Assembly: GCA_964580315.1 (NCBI GenBank)
Contig: CAZOKH010000025.1
Span: forward strand, 1 to 41,267
Length of the DNA: 41,267 nt
Source of the DNA: CAZOKH01 sp964580315
GTDB taxonomy: Bacteria; Chloroflexota; Anaerolineae; Anaerolineales; Anaerolineaceae
Direction of reading: 5' to 3'
The notes beneath the pieces are model-generated. The model saw only the letters and a list, made by a program, of their open reading frames with translations. It did no database searches and had not been told where the DNA came from. The translations under genes were made by a program, and so were the position numbers. Shown here in pieces: positions 29,950 through 38,518 of this stretch. Within the stretch, counting starts at the first letter, position 1; every line of letters starts with the position of its first letter.

Positions 29950-30429
29950 TCACTCTTCCTGGCTTATTCCCTGTTGATGTTCACAGGTTTCCACATTCAA
30001 GTCAGCGCCGCAAATCACACACAATCCTTTGCAATCTGGACGGCACAATGGTTTGATGGGTACCTCCAGCAGCATAAGCTCGCGCACCAAAGGCACAAGA
30101 TCAATGTCGCCGCTTTCCGGCAGCAGCAAACCCGAATCAGTCACCGACTTGGTTTTAAAGGCATACAGCTCGGTGAAAGTTATATGCAGAGGTTGCATGA
30201 ACTCTGCCAGGCAGCGCACACATTCTTCAGCCTTAAACGCATCAAAACTGGCCTGAACTAAAACCCCCTGTACGGTGCGGGTTAAACGAACCTCTCCAGT
30301 TAGATCGAGTAACTCGATATCTGGATAGGTTAAACGAGGAATTTCGAAGGGGATATCTCGGCTGGCGCCGACAGGTTGGTTTAATAAAAAGCCAACATTG
30401 ATCCGCAGAAGTTTCGAGTTGTTTGTCAC
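29950..30429 (-). CDS. yceD: YceD/DUF177 family zinc-binding protein
   Basis: A 159-residue protein of the YceD/DUF177 family, implicated in 23S rRNA metabolism. Two Cys groups are visible: ECVRC (Cys70, Cys73) and a C-terminal CRPDCKGLCVICGADLN block (Cys129, 133, 137, 140), which suggests zinc binding. The start is GTG at 30429 without a clear Shine-Dalgarno; a strong promoter lies about 50 bp upstream. In most bacteria yceD precedes rpmF (L32), but here the next gene is rpoD and no rpmF is present. Confidence 0.85.
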   Translation of the reverse strand: MTNNSKLLRINVGFLLNQPVGASRDIPFEIPRLTYPDIELLDLTGEVRLTRTVQGVLVQASFDAFKAEECVRCLAEFMQPLHITFTELYAFKTKSVTDSGLLLPESGDIDLVPLVRELMLLEVPIKPLCRPDCKGLCVICGADLNVETCEHQQGISQEE

Positions 30430-30480
30430 GGTAAAATAATAAGGATAATTGAATTGAATTGCGGATAGATTACTGCGAAA

Positions 30481-30509
30481 ATTATAGCACGCCTGTTCAG
30501 TGAAGTCAA
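30481..30509 (-). promoter_or_regulatory. Sigma-70 promoter of yceD (and possibly rpoD)
   Basis: On the minus strand: TTGACT (30509-30504), a 17-bp spacer and TATAAT (30486-30481). Five of six and six of six bases match consensus. Confidence 0.75.
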
Positions 30510-30550
30510 GTATTTATGATTATTAAGATAATAATGGAGTAAATTATCCT

Positions 30551-31171
30551 ATGGACACCCTGCTCATCGCCAGCACCAATCCCGGTAAATTGTATGAATT
30601 CCAGGAAATTTTTGCCGGTTTTCATCATGACTGGTTATCACGCGTCAAATTGCAATTGCCCGCCGACCTGGGCATTCAATTGCAGGTGGATGAAACCGGC
30701 GCCACCTATGCCGAAAATGCCGCCCTCAAAGCGCGCGCCTACAGCCGCGCCAGCGGGCTGCTCACCCTGGCGGATGATTCGGGACTGGAAGTGGATGCAT
30801 TGGACGGGCAGCCCGGGCTGCACTCGGCGCGCTATGCGCTTGCCCCCAACGCCACTGACGCCGACCGCCGTGCCCTGCTGCTGAGAAACCTGCAAGGCAA
30901 ACCGCGCCCCTGGCAGGCGGCTTTTCAATGCGCGCTGGCGCTGGCGCATCCCGACGGCAGCCTCAGCCTGCATGCCGGAACCTGCCCCGGTGAAATCATC
31001 CCCGAAGAGCGCGGCAGCAACGGCTTTGGCTATGACCCCATCTTCCTGCTGCCCGAACTGGGGCGCACCATGGCTGAATTGCCCACCGCGCAAAAAAATC
31101 AGCTCAGCCACCGCGCGCGCGCCGTGCAGGCAGCCCTGCCGACATTGCAGATGTTGCTGGAGGAACGCTGA
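30551..31171 (+). CDS. rdgB: RdgB/HAM1 family non-canonical purine NTP pyrophosphatase
   Basis: A 206-residue house-cleaning enzyme that hydrolyses dITP, ITP and XTP to monophosphates. Family motifs are in order: ASTNPGKLYEF (7-17), ADDSGLEVDALDGQPG (about 76-91), SARYA, and GSNGFGYDPIFLLPE (155-169) with SHRARA at the end. GGAG lies 11 nt before the ATG. It is transcribed divergently from yceD and converges on the MazF-like gene, whose stop lies 3 bp away. Confidence 0.92.
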   Translation: MDTLLIASTNPGKLYEFQEIFAGFHHDWLSRVKLQLPADLGIQLQVDETGATYAENAALKARAYSRASGLLTLADDSGLEVDALDGQPGLHSARYALAPNATDADRRALLLRNLQGKPRPWQAAFQCALALAHPDGSLSLHAGTCPGEIIPEERGSNGFGYDPIFLLPELGRTMAELPTAQKNQLSHRARAVQAALPTLQMLLEER

Positions 31172-31174
31172 AAT

Positions 31175-31525
31175 TCAGTTACTTAGTGGATATTCGACCA
31201 CAAGCACAATGGAGCGGACAATTTGATTCAATTGTTCGTATTCAATAACCCCCATTTTTCGAATAAACCGATTGGTAGAAACGGATCGAATTTGGAATGT
31301 ATCTGCAGCCGAATCCTTACTTAACCCATTGTTTGCATTTGGGTTGATTTTCACCATCCATGCCGCCTGGCTATAATGATTTTTCCAATCTGTTAAAGGG
31401 ACCACAACCCGCAGAGGCAGTATTCCAATAGCGTTGCTGCTCACTACCACTACAGGTCGAGTCTTTTTAATTTCCGCACCCACCGTAGGATCTAGATTAA
31501 TAAGCCAGATCTCCCCCCTATTCAT
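31175..31525 (-). CDS. MazF/PemK family endoribonuclease toxin
   Basis: A 116-residue toxin of the MazF/PemK fold: MNRGEIWLINLDPTVGAEIK (1-20), KTRPVVVVSSN (21-31), VVPLTDW, and the late QIRSVSTNRFIRKMG block. MazF toxins are mRNA-cleaving RNases neutralised by a cognate antitoxin. The start at 31525 matches the family N-terminus; an in-frame ATG 18 bp upstream is possible. It overlaps the antitoxin gene by 8 bp, the usual toxin-antitoxin arrangement. The module is AT-richer than its neighbours. Confidence 0.87.
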   Translation of the reverse strand: MNRGEIWLINLDPTVGAEIKKTRPVVVVSSNAIGILPLRVVVPLTDWKNHYSQAAWMVKINPNANNGLSKDSAADTFQIRSVSTNRFIRKMGVIEYEQLNQIVRSIVLVVEYPLSN

Positions 31526-31763
31526 GAATAAAATCCTCGCCATCCAATGCGGTCATATCGGTAAGATTATTATCACTGGCATAATCGTTGTAAAGTTGTG
31601 CAGCAGCGCGTCGCATATCCTCATAGGTACGAATGCGTAGTTGGGCATTTAGGAAATCACGGACAATTTCGGAAAATGAAATTCCCATTTTCTCCGCAAG
31701 TTCATTCAACTGAATACGTTGCTTCTTATCTAACATTACCTGAGTGCGAACATACTCAACCAT
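31518..31763 (-). CDS. Ribbon-helix-helix antitoxin
   Basis: An 81-residue antitoxin. Residues 3-40 (VRTQVMLDKKQRIQLNELAEKMG and FSEIVRDFL) are a ribbon-helix-helix DNA-binding domain. The acidic C-terminal half (SDNNLTDMTALDGEDF) is likely the toxin-binding tail. The ATG at 31763 has GAGG upstream; a GTG 6 bp further is possible. It precedes its toxin, so it would be made first and repress the operon. Confidence 0.83.
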   Translation of the reverse strand: MVEYVRTQVMLDKKQRIQLNELAEKMGISFSEIVRDFLNAQLRIRTYEDMRRAAAQLYNDYASDNNLTDMTALDGEDFIHE

Positions 31764-31787
31764 AATCACCTCACTTTTTCACAGTAA

Positions 31788-31821
31788 ATTATACATCAAT
31801 TATTGTGTAAAAAATATACAT
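31788..31821 (-). promoter_or_regulatory. Promoter/operator region of the toxin-antitoxin operon
   Basis: A minus-strand TATAAT lies at 31793-31788, about 25 bp before the antitoxin start. TATACAT occurs at 31790-31796 and again at 31815-31821 on the plus strand, the first copy over the -10, as expected for sites of an autorepressing ribbon-helix-helix protein. No good -35 is seen. Confidence 0.4.
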
Positions 31822-31890
31822 AACAATATGGTTATTATAGGGAATTTTTGGATTCATTTAAATTCATCATGATGATTGTTCGCCACAAAC

Positions 31891-31923
31891 AAAAAAGAGC
31901 CAAAAAATATTCGGCTCTTTTTT
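31891..31923 (-). terminator. Terminator after galE
   Basis: AAAAAAGAGCC (31891-31901) pairs with GGCTCTTTTTT (31913-31923). On the minus strand the T-run follows the stem, 20 bp after the galE stop. Confidence 0.75.
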
Positions 31924-31942
31924 CAACCATTCAAAAATTCAT

Positions 31943-32956
31943 TTACTCAAACGTCAAAATACCCTGGCGCACCTCGCCCCATTTGAGGGCATCCGAAATG
32001 CCCTGTTCAATGGACAGCTTCGCCTCCCAACCCAACAGGGTTCTGGCGCGGTCGGCGTTGGCGTAGGAACCGGCCGTGTCGCCGGGGCGCGGCGGGGCAT
32101 CGACCTTGTTGACCGGCGCGCCATTGACCTTCTCGAAAGCAGTCACCAGTTCGCGCACGGTCACGCCGCTGCCGGTGCCCAGGTTGATCACCAGGTAGTT
32201 GTCAGCCGGGTTGCCGGCGCGCTGGAACACCCCGTCGAAATCCGTCACAGCGTTGACGTGCGCCTGAGCCAGGTCCCACACGTGAATGTAATCGCGGATG
32301 CCCGTGCCGTCGCGGGTGGGCCAATCGACGCCGGTGATGGTGAAAGCCGGCAGGCGCCCCTGGGCGGCATCGACCAGCTTGCCCACCACGTGGGTGGGTT
32401 CTTTCACGTGGATACCTGAGCGCATGTTGGGGTCGGCGCCAATCGGGTTGAAATAACGCAGAGCAATGCCGCGCATGCCGTACGCCGTGCAAAAATCTTT
32501 CAGCACCATTTCCATCATGTACTTGGTGCGCGCGTAGGGGCTGGTGGGGTTGAGCGGCGAGGCTTCGGTCACCATGAAGCCGTCCACCACGTCATAGATG
32601 GACGCGGAGGAACTGAACACCACGCGCGGATAACCCAGCAGGTGCAGATTGTGGAACAATTCAATGGACTTTGCCACGTTATCAGTATAGTAATCATACG
32701 GCTGGCTGGTCGATTCAGGCACCACAATCAGCGCGGCGCAGTGCACGGTGGCCTGAATATCAGGATGGGCGCGGAAGATCGACTCCAGCGCCAGGCGGTC
32801 GGCAATATCAGCCTGGTAGAACAGTCGCCCGCGGGTGAATTCAGGCCGCCCGGTGATCAGCGAATCCATGATGATGGGGGTATGCCCGGCATCTTCCAAC
32901 GCCGAGCAAATGGTGCTGCCAATGTAACCGGCGCCGCCGGTGATCAGGAATTTCAT
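31943..32956 (-). CDS. galE: UDP-glucose 4-epimerase
   Basis: A 337-residue extended short-chain dehydrogenase. GGAGYIGST (7-15) binds NAD, SSSASIY (115-121) holds the catalytic Ser, and Tyr141-x3-Lys145 (YARTK) is the catalytic pair. RYFNPIGADP and GTGSGVTVRELV are GalE-specific. It interconverts UDP-glucose and UDP-galactose (possibly also the GlcNAc forms) and so feeds donor sugars to the glycosyltransferases upstream in the operon. GGAGG precedes the ATG. It is the last gene, separated from the preceding one by 17 bp. Confidence 0.93.
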   Translation of the reverse strand: MKFLITGGAGYIGSTICSALEDAGHTPIIMDSLITGRPEFTRGRLFYQADIADRLALESIFRAHPDIQATVHCAALIVVPESTSQPYDYYTDNVAKSIELFHNLHLLGYPRVVFSSSASIYDVVDGFMVTEASPLNPTSPYARTKYMMEMVLKDFCTAYGMRGIALRYFNPIGADPNMRSGIHVKEPTHVVGKLVDAAQGRLPAFTITGVDWPTRDGTGIRDYIHVWDLAQAHVNAVTDFDGVFQRAGNPADNYLVINLGTGSGVTVRELVTAFEKVNGAPVNKVDAPPRPGDTAGSYANADRARTLLGWEAKLSIEQGISDALKWGEVRQGILTFE

Positions 32957-32973
32957 GTTCCCTCCGAAGTAAG

Positions 32974-35055
32974 TTACGTCAATGGGATGATGGTCTCTCC
33001 CAGTAATTGGGAAGCCTGTTGCAAGGCTTTGTCTCTTTCAATGCTGTTATCCGTTTGGGCAGCCATGCGCTGCCACAGGCGCAGCAGCGCGGGCTGCAAA
33101 CGGTACACACCGTCTTCCAGCGCTTTTTGGTTGGCCTGGTCGGTCAATTCCAGCGCGCGCTGCCAGTTGCCGGTGTGCGCCGCGCTTTCGATGAACACGA
33201 ACAACTCGGCCGGGTCTTCAAAATGGTAACCGGCGGCCAGCGCCTGCTCGCCCAGGTCGGCGGCGGTCTGCCAGTCACCCTGCTGACGCGCCAGGTCGGC
33301 TTTCTCGAAGAAGTAACACCAACCCTGAGCCGGTTCGCTGCCGAAAATTTCAGCCGGCAGGCGGGCAGCCTGTTCTTCGGGCACTGCCAAAATGGGCGCG
33401 GTGGATGAAATCACAGCCGCCTGGCGCATCTCTTCCGGCAGCATCAGGTTGAACGGGTCCAGGTCAGCCTCCAGCACGCGCAGGCAGGCCGGAGCTTTAT
33501 GATACACCACAATCATTTGCGAGGTGCTGCCGTGAAACACCGCCGCCAGGTAGTCGTGCTTGATTTCATGCCCTGTCTCCCAGGCCGGAATCTGGCGTCC
33601 CAGGCGCAGCTCCGGGAAGTAGAACATGTAGTCCATGCTGCGCGAGGTGTTCTCGGGCGAGTAGATGTAATTGATCGGCGCGCTGAGCGAATTGTCGCTG
33701 TAAAGCATGCCGGGGATGTAATTGCCCGCCAGGGCGGTGTTTTTCTCAAGCTGCGGCATGCGCCAGCTCATTTGCCAGAACATGGCGGTGTGCCAGCTCC
33801 ACTGCACGCGGTAATTGAGCGCAATGGTGAATTGCAGCCCCACAGCAAAACCCAGCGCCGCCGCCAGCAGCCCCACGCGCAGCCAGCGCCGCACCGGCAG
33901 CAGTTGCAGCAGCGCCGCCAGCGCCAGGCTGACGCCCAGCATAAACGGCAAAGTGAAGCGGCTGTTGGGAAACGACAGCGCGATGGGCAGACGCGTGATC
34001 CAGAACGGCCAGCCCGCCAGGAAAATGCCCGCCAGCCCCACGCCCAGCGCCTGCCAAGCGGTACCGCGTTGTTCACGCAGCGGGGCGTCTGCTTCCGGGC
34101 GGAACAGCAGGAAGAATCCCCACATGCCCAGGGCTGAGCCGCCCACAAGCAAGGCATAACGCAGCAGGTTGCGCTTGCCCAGCGCCTCAACAGTGGGCAG
34201 GGTGAACGCCTTGCCCCACGCACCCAGGCTGGTGAGACGAATGTCGTAGAAGAATTTTTCAACAAACTGCTGCACGGCCAGCGCCGGGTTGGTTTGCAGG
34301 TCTTCCAGCAGTTGCAGGTCATAGCTGTAGGTCTGGTACTGGAAGAAAAACACGCGCCACAGAGCCGGAACAGCGAACAACAGCAGGTAGGGCAGCCAGG
34401 TGAGCAGGGTTTGCCGCAGGCGCGCGCGCCGGTCAGGCATACTTTCGCGCAGCACAATCCAGATCAGCAGCGGGCGCAGCAGATCAAGCACGAAGAAATA
34501 TTCAGTCGTCAGCAGATTAATCAGTGAAAACACCACCGCCAGCAGCGTGTAGGGCAGTTTTTTGTGCGGGTTGCGCAGCGCCAGCAGCATAAAGGCAAAC
34601 GACAGGAAAAACGCCGTCATGGTGATGAAGTAGTGGGCATAGGCAATGGGAATATACTGCTGGTCGAAGCCAGGGTAAAGCACAAACAACGCGGCTGCCC
34701 AGGCAGCAATTTTGGTGCGTCGCGGCCAGGCCAGGCGCAGCACCCACCACAACGATACAGCGTTCAGCCAGCGCCACAGCAGGCCAAACACATGCCAGCG
34801 CCAGGGCACATTGCCCACCAGCGGCGTGGTCACCTGGTACAGCAGTCCCAGCACCGGGCGCTTGGTGGCGAAATAATCGGTCAGGGCGGCTGAACCCAGT
34901 TTTTGCGAAATCCAGATGAACGGCCAGTCGTCCCAGTAGAAACCCAGCCAGGGAATCATCAGGGCATAACTGACCAGGCACAAACCCAGCAGCGCCAGCG
35001 GGAAGGTGAAGGCCGGTAAATTCCATTGAGCAATGCGTTGCAGCAGTTTTTTCAT
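32974..35055 (-). CDS. Large integral membrane protein, GT-C-like, with C-terminal TPR-like region (paralog 1)
   Basis: A 693-residue protein with about 10-12 transmembrane helices in the first 430 residues. YWDDWPF near residue 40, in the first extracytoplasmic loop, resembles the acidic motif of GT-C glycosyltransferases that use polyprenyl-phosphate sugars. The last ~250 residues are soluble and contain TPR-like helices (KADLARQQGDWQTAADLGEQAL, NWQRALELTDQA). It probably transfers sugars to envelope polymers outside the membrane. Its ATG overlaps the stop of the upstream paralog (ATGA), and the gene upstream of both encodes a polyprenyl-phosphate GT2 that could make the donor. Confidence 0.65.
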   Translation of the reverse strand: MKKLLQRIAQWNLPAFTFPLALLGLCLVSYALMIPWLGFYWDDWPFIWISQKLGSAALTDYFATKRPVLGLLYQVTTPLVGNVPWRWHVFGLLWRWLNAVSLWWVLRLAWPRRTKIAAWAAALFVLYPGFDQQYIPIAYAHYFITMTAFFLSFAFMLLALRNPHKKLPYTLLAVVFSLINLLTTEYFFVLDLLRPLLIWIVLRESMPDRRARLRQTLLTWLPYLLLFAVPALWRVFFFQYQTYSYDLQLLEDLQTNPALAVQQFVEKFFYDIRLTSLGAWGKAFTLPTVEALGKRNLLRYALLVGGSALGMWGFFLLFRPEADAPLREQRGTAWQALGVGLAGIFLAGWPFWITRLPIALSFPNSRFTLPFMLGVSLALAALLQLLPVRRWLRVGLLAAALGFAVGLQFTIALNYRVQWSWHTAMFWQMSWRMPQLEKNTALAGNYIPGMLYSDNSLSAPINYIYSPENTSRSMDYMFYFPELRLGRQIPAWETGHEIKHDYLAAVFHGSTSQMIVVYHKAPACLRVLEADLDPFNLMLPEEMRQAAVISSTAPILAVPEEQAARLPAEIFGSEPAQGWCYFFEKADLARQQGDWQTAADLGEQALAAGYHFEDPAELFVFIESAAHTGNWQRALELTDQANQKALEDGVYRLQPALLRLWQRMAAQTDNSIERDKALQQASQLLGETIIPLT

Positions 35056-37127
35056 GGTTGTTCTTCAGGCCCAGCCGCAGGCAATGCCGCGCAATTCAGC
35101 AGGGCATGGGCTTCATCCAGCGCCGCGGACTGCCGGTCATCTACCGAAGTTTCAGCGCCAATGCGCTGCCACAGGCGGCACAGCCCCGGGCGCATCTGAT
35201 CGGTGATGGCAAATGATTCGCGCGTCAGTTCCAGGGCGCGCTGCCAGTCGCCGGTGTGAGCATAGCCCTCGATGAACGGGAAACGCTCTGAGGGGTCGTT
35301 GGGATAATCATTGAGCGCAAACGCCTGTTCTCCCAGGCTGACCACCGCATCCCACTGGCCCTGCTGACGCGCCAGGTCGGCTTTTTCATAATAATAACAC
35401 CAGGCGTGCGCCGGTTCAGCGCCGAAAATTTCATCGGGAGGTGCGGCGTTACCCTCCGCCAGGATGGGATCGGTGGTGGACAGGTGCGCCGCTTCGCGCA
35501 TCAACTGCGGCACCATCCAGTTGTCCGGCTCCAGGGCGGGGTCCAGCACGCGCGCGCAGGCGGGCGGCTGGAAGTAGATTGACACCACCTGCGAGGTGCT
35601 GCCGGTGAAAGTGGATGCCAGGTAGTTCTGCTCGATGGTTAGCCCGCCGGTCAGTTCTTTCAGGCCGCGGTTGAGGCGCACCGACGGGAAATATAGCATC
35701 AACGACATGTTTTCACTGTGATTGTCAGGTGCGAAGATGTAGTTGGTAGGCGAGGTGAGCGAATTGTCGCTGCAAAAACGAAAAGGCATGTCGTTAGCCA
35801 GCAGGGTGGTGCCCGGTTTCAACGCCGGCATGCGCCAGGCCAACTGCCAGAACAGGTTCTTCTGCGTGTTCCATTCGCGGCGGTAGGCGCTGCCCACCTG
35901 GAATTGATAGCCCACCGACAGGCCGAGCAGCAAGCCCAGCAGCGAGAGGCGCAGCCAGGCCGGCAGCGGCAGCAAACGCCAAACACCCGCCAGCAGCAGG
36001 CAGGCGCCCAGCAAAAACGGCAGGGTGAAGCGGCTGCCGGGGTAAATGAGGCCCACCTGCAAGCCGGTCAGCCAGAAGGGACCGCCGGCAATCAGCGCCG
36101 CCAGTAAACCCAGCGGCAGCGCCTGCCAGGCCCAGGCCGGTCGCGCCGGGGCGTTTGGGTCATTCAAATCACGCCGGAACAGCAGGTAAAGCACGAACAC
36201 AGCCGCGGTCAGCGCCATCAAGCCCGCATACAACTGGAAGGTGCGCCCGCCCAGCACGGCAGCATCGGGCAGGCGGAACGGCAGGCTCCACGCCTGGAAC
36301 ACCGCCGTCCAAATGTCTTTGGCAGCCGCCTGCACCAGGTGAAGCAAACCCTGCAGGGGCTGTGTTTTCAACTGATCGAGCAGCACGGTCTCATAGTTTT
36401 GAGTTTGATAGGGAAACAAAAATGCGCGCCAGATGCCCGCCGCCAGGAACACTGCCAGGTAGGGCAGCCAGGCCAGCACGGTTTTCTTGAGGCGCTCGCC
36501 AATTTGGGGCACACTTTCACTGAACACCATCCACAGCAGCACCGGGCGCAGCAGGTCGAGCAGGAAGAAATATTCCATGCTGAACAGGTTGAGGGCTGAC
36601 AAGACCATGCCGGCCAACAACAGCCCCCAGGCAAAACGCGCCCGGCGGGCGGCGCGCAGCATCAGCTCCAGCGAGACGAAAAACGCGGTCAGCACCACCC
36701 AGAAATGACCGTAGGTGATGGCAATGAACTGCTGGTCAAAACCGGGATAGATTACAAATATCAAACTGGCCGCCAGCGCGGCCTCTTCGGCGCCTTTCCA
36801 CAGGCTGCGCACCAGGCGCCACAGCGCCACCGCGCACAACCAGCGCCAGGCCAGGGCAAACAGGTGCCATTTCCAGGGCGCCGCGCCGATCAGCGGAGTG
36901 GTCAGGCGGTAGAGCAGACCCCACACCGGGCGGTTGGTGGAAAAATAGCGCGCCAATCCCTCGCCGCCCAGTTTCTGCGAAATCCACACAAATGCCCAGT
37001 CGTCCCAGTAGTAGCCCAGCCAGGGGATCAGCACGCCGTAACTCAGCAGGCACAACGCCAGCAAAGCCAGCGGCGCCGTCCAGGCGGGAAAATTCAAACT
37101 GCGCAGTCGGCGAAGAAGGTTATCCAT
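35052..37127 (-). CDS. Large integral membrane protein, GT-C-like, with C-terminal TPR-like region (paralog 2)
   Basis: A 691-residue tandem paralog of the preceding protein with the same architecture: YWDDWAFVWISQKLGG near residue 40, a multi-pass N-terminal half and a soluble end with KADLARQQGQWDAVVSLGEQAF. The two align over their whole length and keep many identical blocks (SDNSL, GSTSQ, EIFGAEPAHAWCYYYEKADLARQQG), but they have clearly diverged and so probably differ in acceptor or linkage. The ATG overlaps the end of the GT2 gene by 8 bp. Confidence 0.65.
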   Translation of the reverse strand: MDNLLRRLRSLNFPAWTAPLALLALCLLSYGVLIPWLGYYWDDWAFVWISQKLGGEGLARYFSTNRPVWGLLYRLTTPLIGAAPWKWHLFALAWRWLCAVALWRLVRSLWKGAEEAALAASLIFVIYPGFDQQFIAITYGHFWVVLTAFFVSLELMLRAARRARFAWGLLLAGMVLSALNLFSMEYFFLLDLLRPVLLWMVFSESVPQIGERLKKTVLAWLPYLAVFLAAGIWRAFLFPYQTQNYETVLLDQLKTQPLQGLLHLVQAAAKDIWTAVFQAWSLPFRLPDAAVLGGRTFQLYAGLMALTAAVFVLYLLFRRDLNDPNAPARPAWAWQALPLGLLAALIAGGPFWLTGLQVGLIYPGSRFTLPFLLGACLLLAGVWRLLPLPAWLRLSLLGLLLGLSVGYQFQVGSAYRREWNTQKNLFWQLAWRMPALKPGTTLLANDMPFRFCSDNSLTSPTNYIFAPDNHSENMSLMLYFPSVRLNRGLKELTGGLTIEQNYLASTFTGSTSQVVSIYFQPPACARVLDPALEPDNWMVPQLMREAAHLSTTDPILAEGNAAPPDEIFGAEPAHAWCYYYEKADLARQQGQWDAVVSLGEQAFALNDYPNDPSERFPFIEGYAHTGDWQRALELTRESFAITDQMRPGLCRLWQRIGAETSVDDRQSAALDEAHALLNCAALPAAGPEEQP

Positions 37128-38106
37128 GCGGATGGTTCAAATCACTCATTTTGGAAATTTCGGCAGGAATGGTGCGGCGCACCAGGTAAACCGGTCGGCG
37201 CTTGCTTTCCTGGAAGATATAGCCAATGTACACGCCGATCAGCCCCACGGCAATCATCAGGCTGCCGCCCACCACCAGCAGCACAAACATCAACGAGCTC
37301 CAGCCGGGCGCTAATTTTTCAGTGTGACCGGTCACCCAGAAGCTGAGCACATAAATCATCTCTGCCAGCGCCAACACCAGGAACAGCCCCCCCACCGAGA
37401 TGGCGGCATACAACGGCACCAGTGAGAAGGAGAAAATGGCGTCCTGGCTCAGGCGCAGCATCTTGCGCAGCGAGTATTTCGACTCGCCGCCCAGGCGCGC
37501 CGCCGGTTGATAGGGCAGCACCACACTGCGAAAGCCGATCCACGACACCATGCCGCGCAAAAATCGGTGATATTCGGGCAGGCTGCGCAGCGCATCCACG
37601 GCGGCGCGGTTCATCAGCCTGAAATCAGCCCCGCCGGGCAGCACGCGTGTGTTGCCCACGGCATTGATCATTCGATAAAACCACTCAGAAGTCTGGCGTT
37701 TGAAAGAGGACGGCTCGTCAGCGTCCATGCGCTGAGTGAGAACCAGGTCATAGCCCTGGCGCGCCAGTTCAAGCATCTGCGCAATCAATTCAACCGGGTG
37801 CTGGCCGTCGCTGTCGAGGGTAATCACATAATCGCCCCGGGCATAATCCAAACCGGCGGTCAGCGCCGCCTGATGCCCAAAATTGCGGCTCAACTCCACC
37901 ACCTGCACACGCGGGTCGCTGATTGCCAGGCTTTGCAATTCATCGGCCGTGGCGTCGGTCGAGCCGTCATTGACGTAGAGAATGGAAAACTGATAGGGCA
38001 AGTCTGCCAGCGCGGCATTCAAACGCTGATGAAAGGCGCTGATCACACCGGCCTCGTTGTAAACAGGCGCCACAATGTCCACGCGGGGCAGATCAGATTG
38101 ATCCAC
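37120..38106 (-). CDS. Polyprenyl-phosphate glycosyltransferase (GT2, GtrB/DPM1-like)
   Basis: A 328-residue membrane-anchored GT2. VAPVYNEAGVI (12-22), VNDGSTDAT (45-53) and the DSD metal motif at 98-100 (TLDSDGQHP) define the catalytic domain. LPGGADFRLM and LRGMVSWIGF follow. Two C-terminal transmembrane segments (about 230-255 and 270-300) match GtrB and bacterial dolichol-phosphate-mannose synthase-like enzymes. It would load a sugar onto a polyprenyl phosphate for the two GT-C-like proteins downstream. The start is GTG. It is first in the four-gene envelope operon ending with galE. Confidence 0.88.
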   Translation of the reverse strand: MDQSDLPRVDIVAPVYNEAGVISAFHQRLNAALADLPYQFSILYVNDGSTDATADELQSLAISDPRVQVVELSRNFGHQAALTAGLDYARGDYVITLDSDGQHPVELIAQMLELARQGYDLVLTQRMDADEPSSFKRQTSEWFYRMINAVGNTRVLPGGADFRLMNRAAVDALRSLPEYHRFLRGMVSWIGFRSVVLPYQPAARLGGESKYSLRKMLRLSQDAIFSFSLVPLYAAISVGGLFLVLALAEMIYVLSFWVTGHTEKLAPGWSSLMFVLLVVGGSLMIAVGLIGVYIGYIFQESKRRPVYLVRRTIPAEISKMSDLNHPHG

Positions 38107-38156
38107 GGTTCTATAAAATCCTTGCCGGTGTAAAATCCCATCAACACTACCGGCGC

Positions 38157-38405
38157 GATTATTATAATGGAGATTCTCCTATGTGCGCCCTGACCACTAA
38201 CTTGCAGCGCGCCAAGGCTCCCGGGAATGTGCTGCTTGAAGCCGGTGAAGGCGGGCTTGCAAAGCCCAGTGTGGTCAATATCTCCCAGGTTTTTACGGTG
38301 GACAAACAATACCTGTCAGAGTATTGTGGAAGCCTGTCTCCCAAAAAAATAAATCAAATTCTTTATGGAATTAATCTCCTCCTGCAGCCATCCGAAGTAG
38401 ATTAG
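38157..38405 (+). pseudogene. 5'-truncated mazF remnant
   Basis: The frame encodes the C-terminal two thirds of a MazF/PemK toxin: CALTTNLQRAKAPGNVLL, GGLAKPSVVNISQV, TVDKQYLSEYCGSLS and a final helix. The N-terminal strand block that starts all MazF proteins (the GxxW...RRPxLV part) is missing, and upstream sequence only retains a faint YYNGDSP. An ATG at 38181 could give a 74-residue peptide, but without the N-terminal barrel it should be inactive. No antitoxin is adjacent. The upstream end abuts the start of the divergent GT2 gene, which suggests deletion during a rearrangement. Confidence 0.68.
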
Positions 38406-38518
38406 CTTTTCCAGAAAGAAATTATGACCACCCTGGATGGGAAAGAAATACCCTTTTCCTGGTTCGTGTTTTTGGTGTTTTTCGTTGTCTAAGCAAGGGA
38501 TGAGTATGGTTGTCTATA

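Noticed and set aside
38424..38492. Small hydrophobic ORF of 22 codons after the mazF remnant
   Set aside because: The T-rich text resembles a degenerate intergenic repeat (TTCGTGTTTTTGGTG...), has no Shine-Dalgarno and no recognisable homology.
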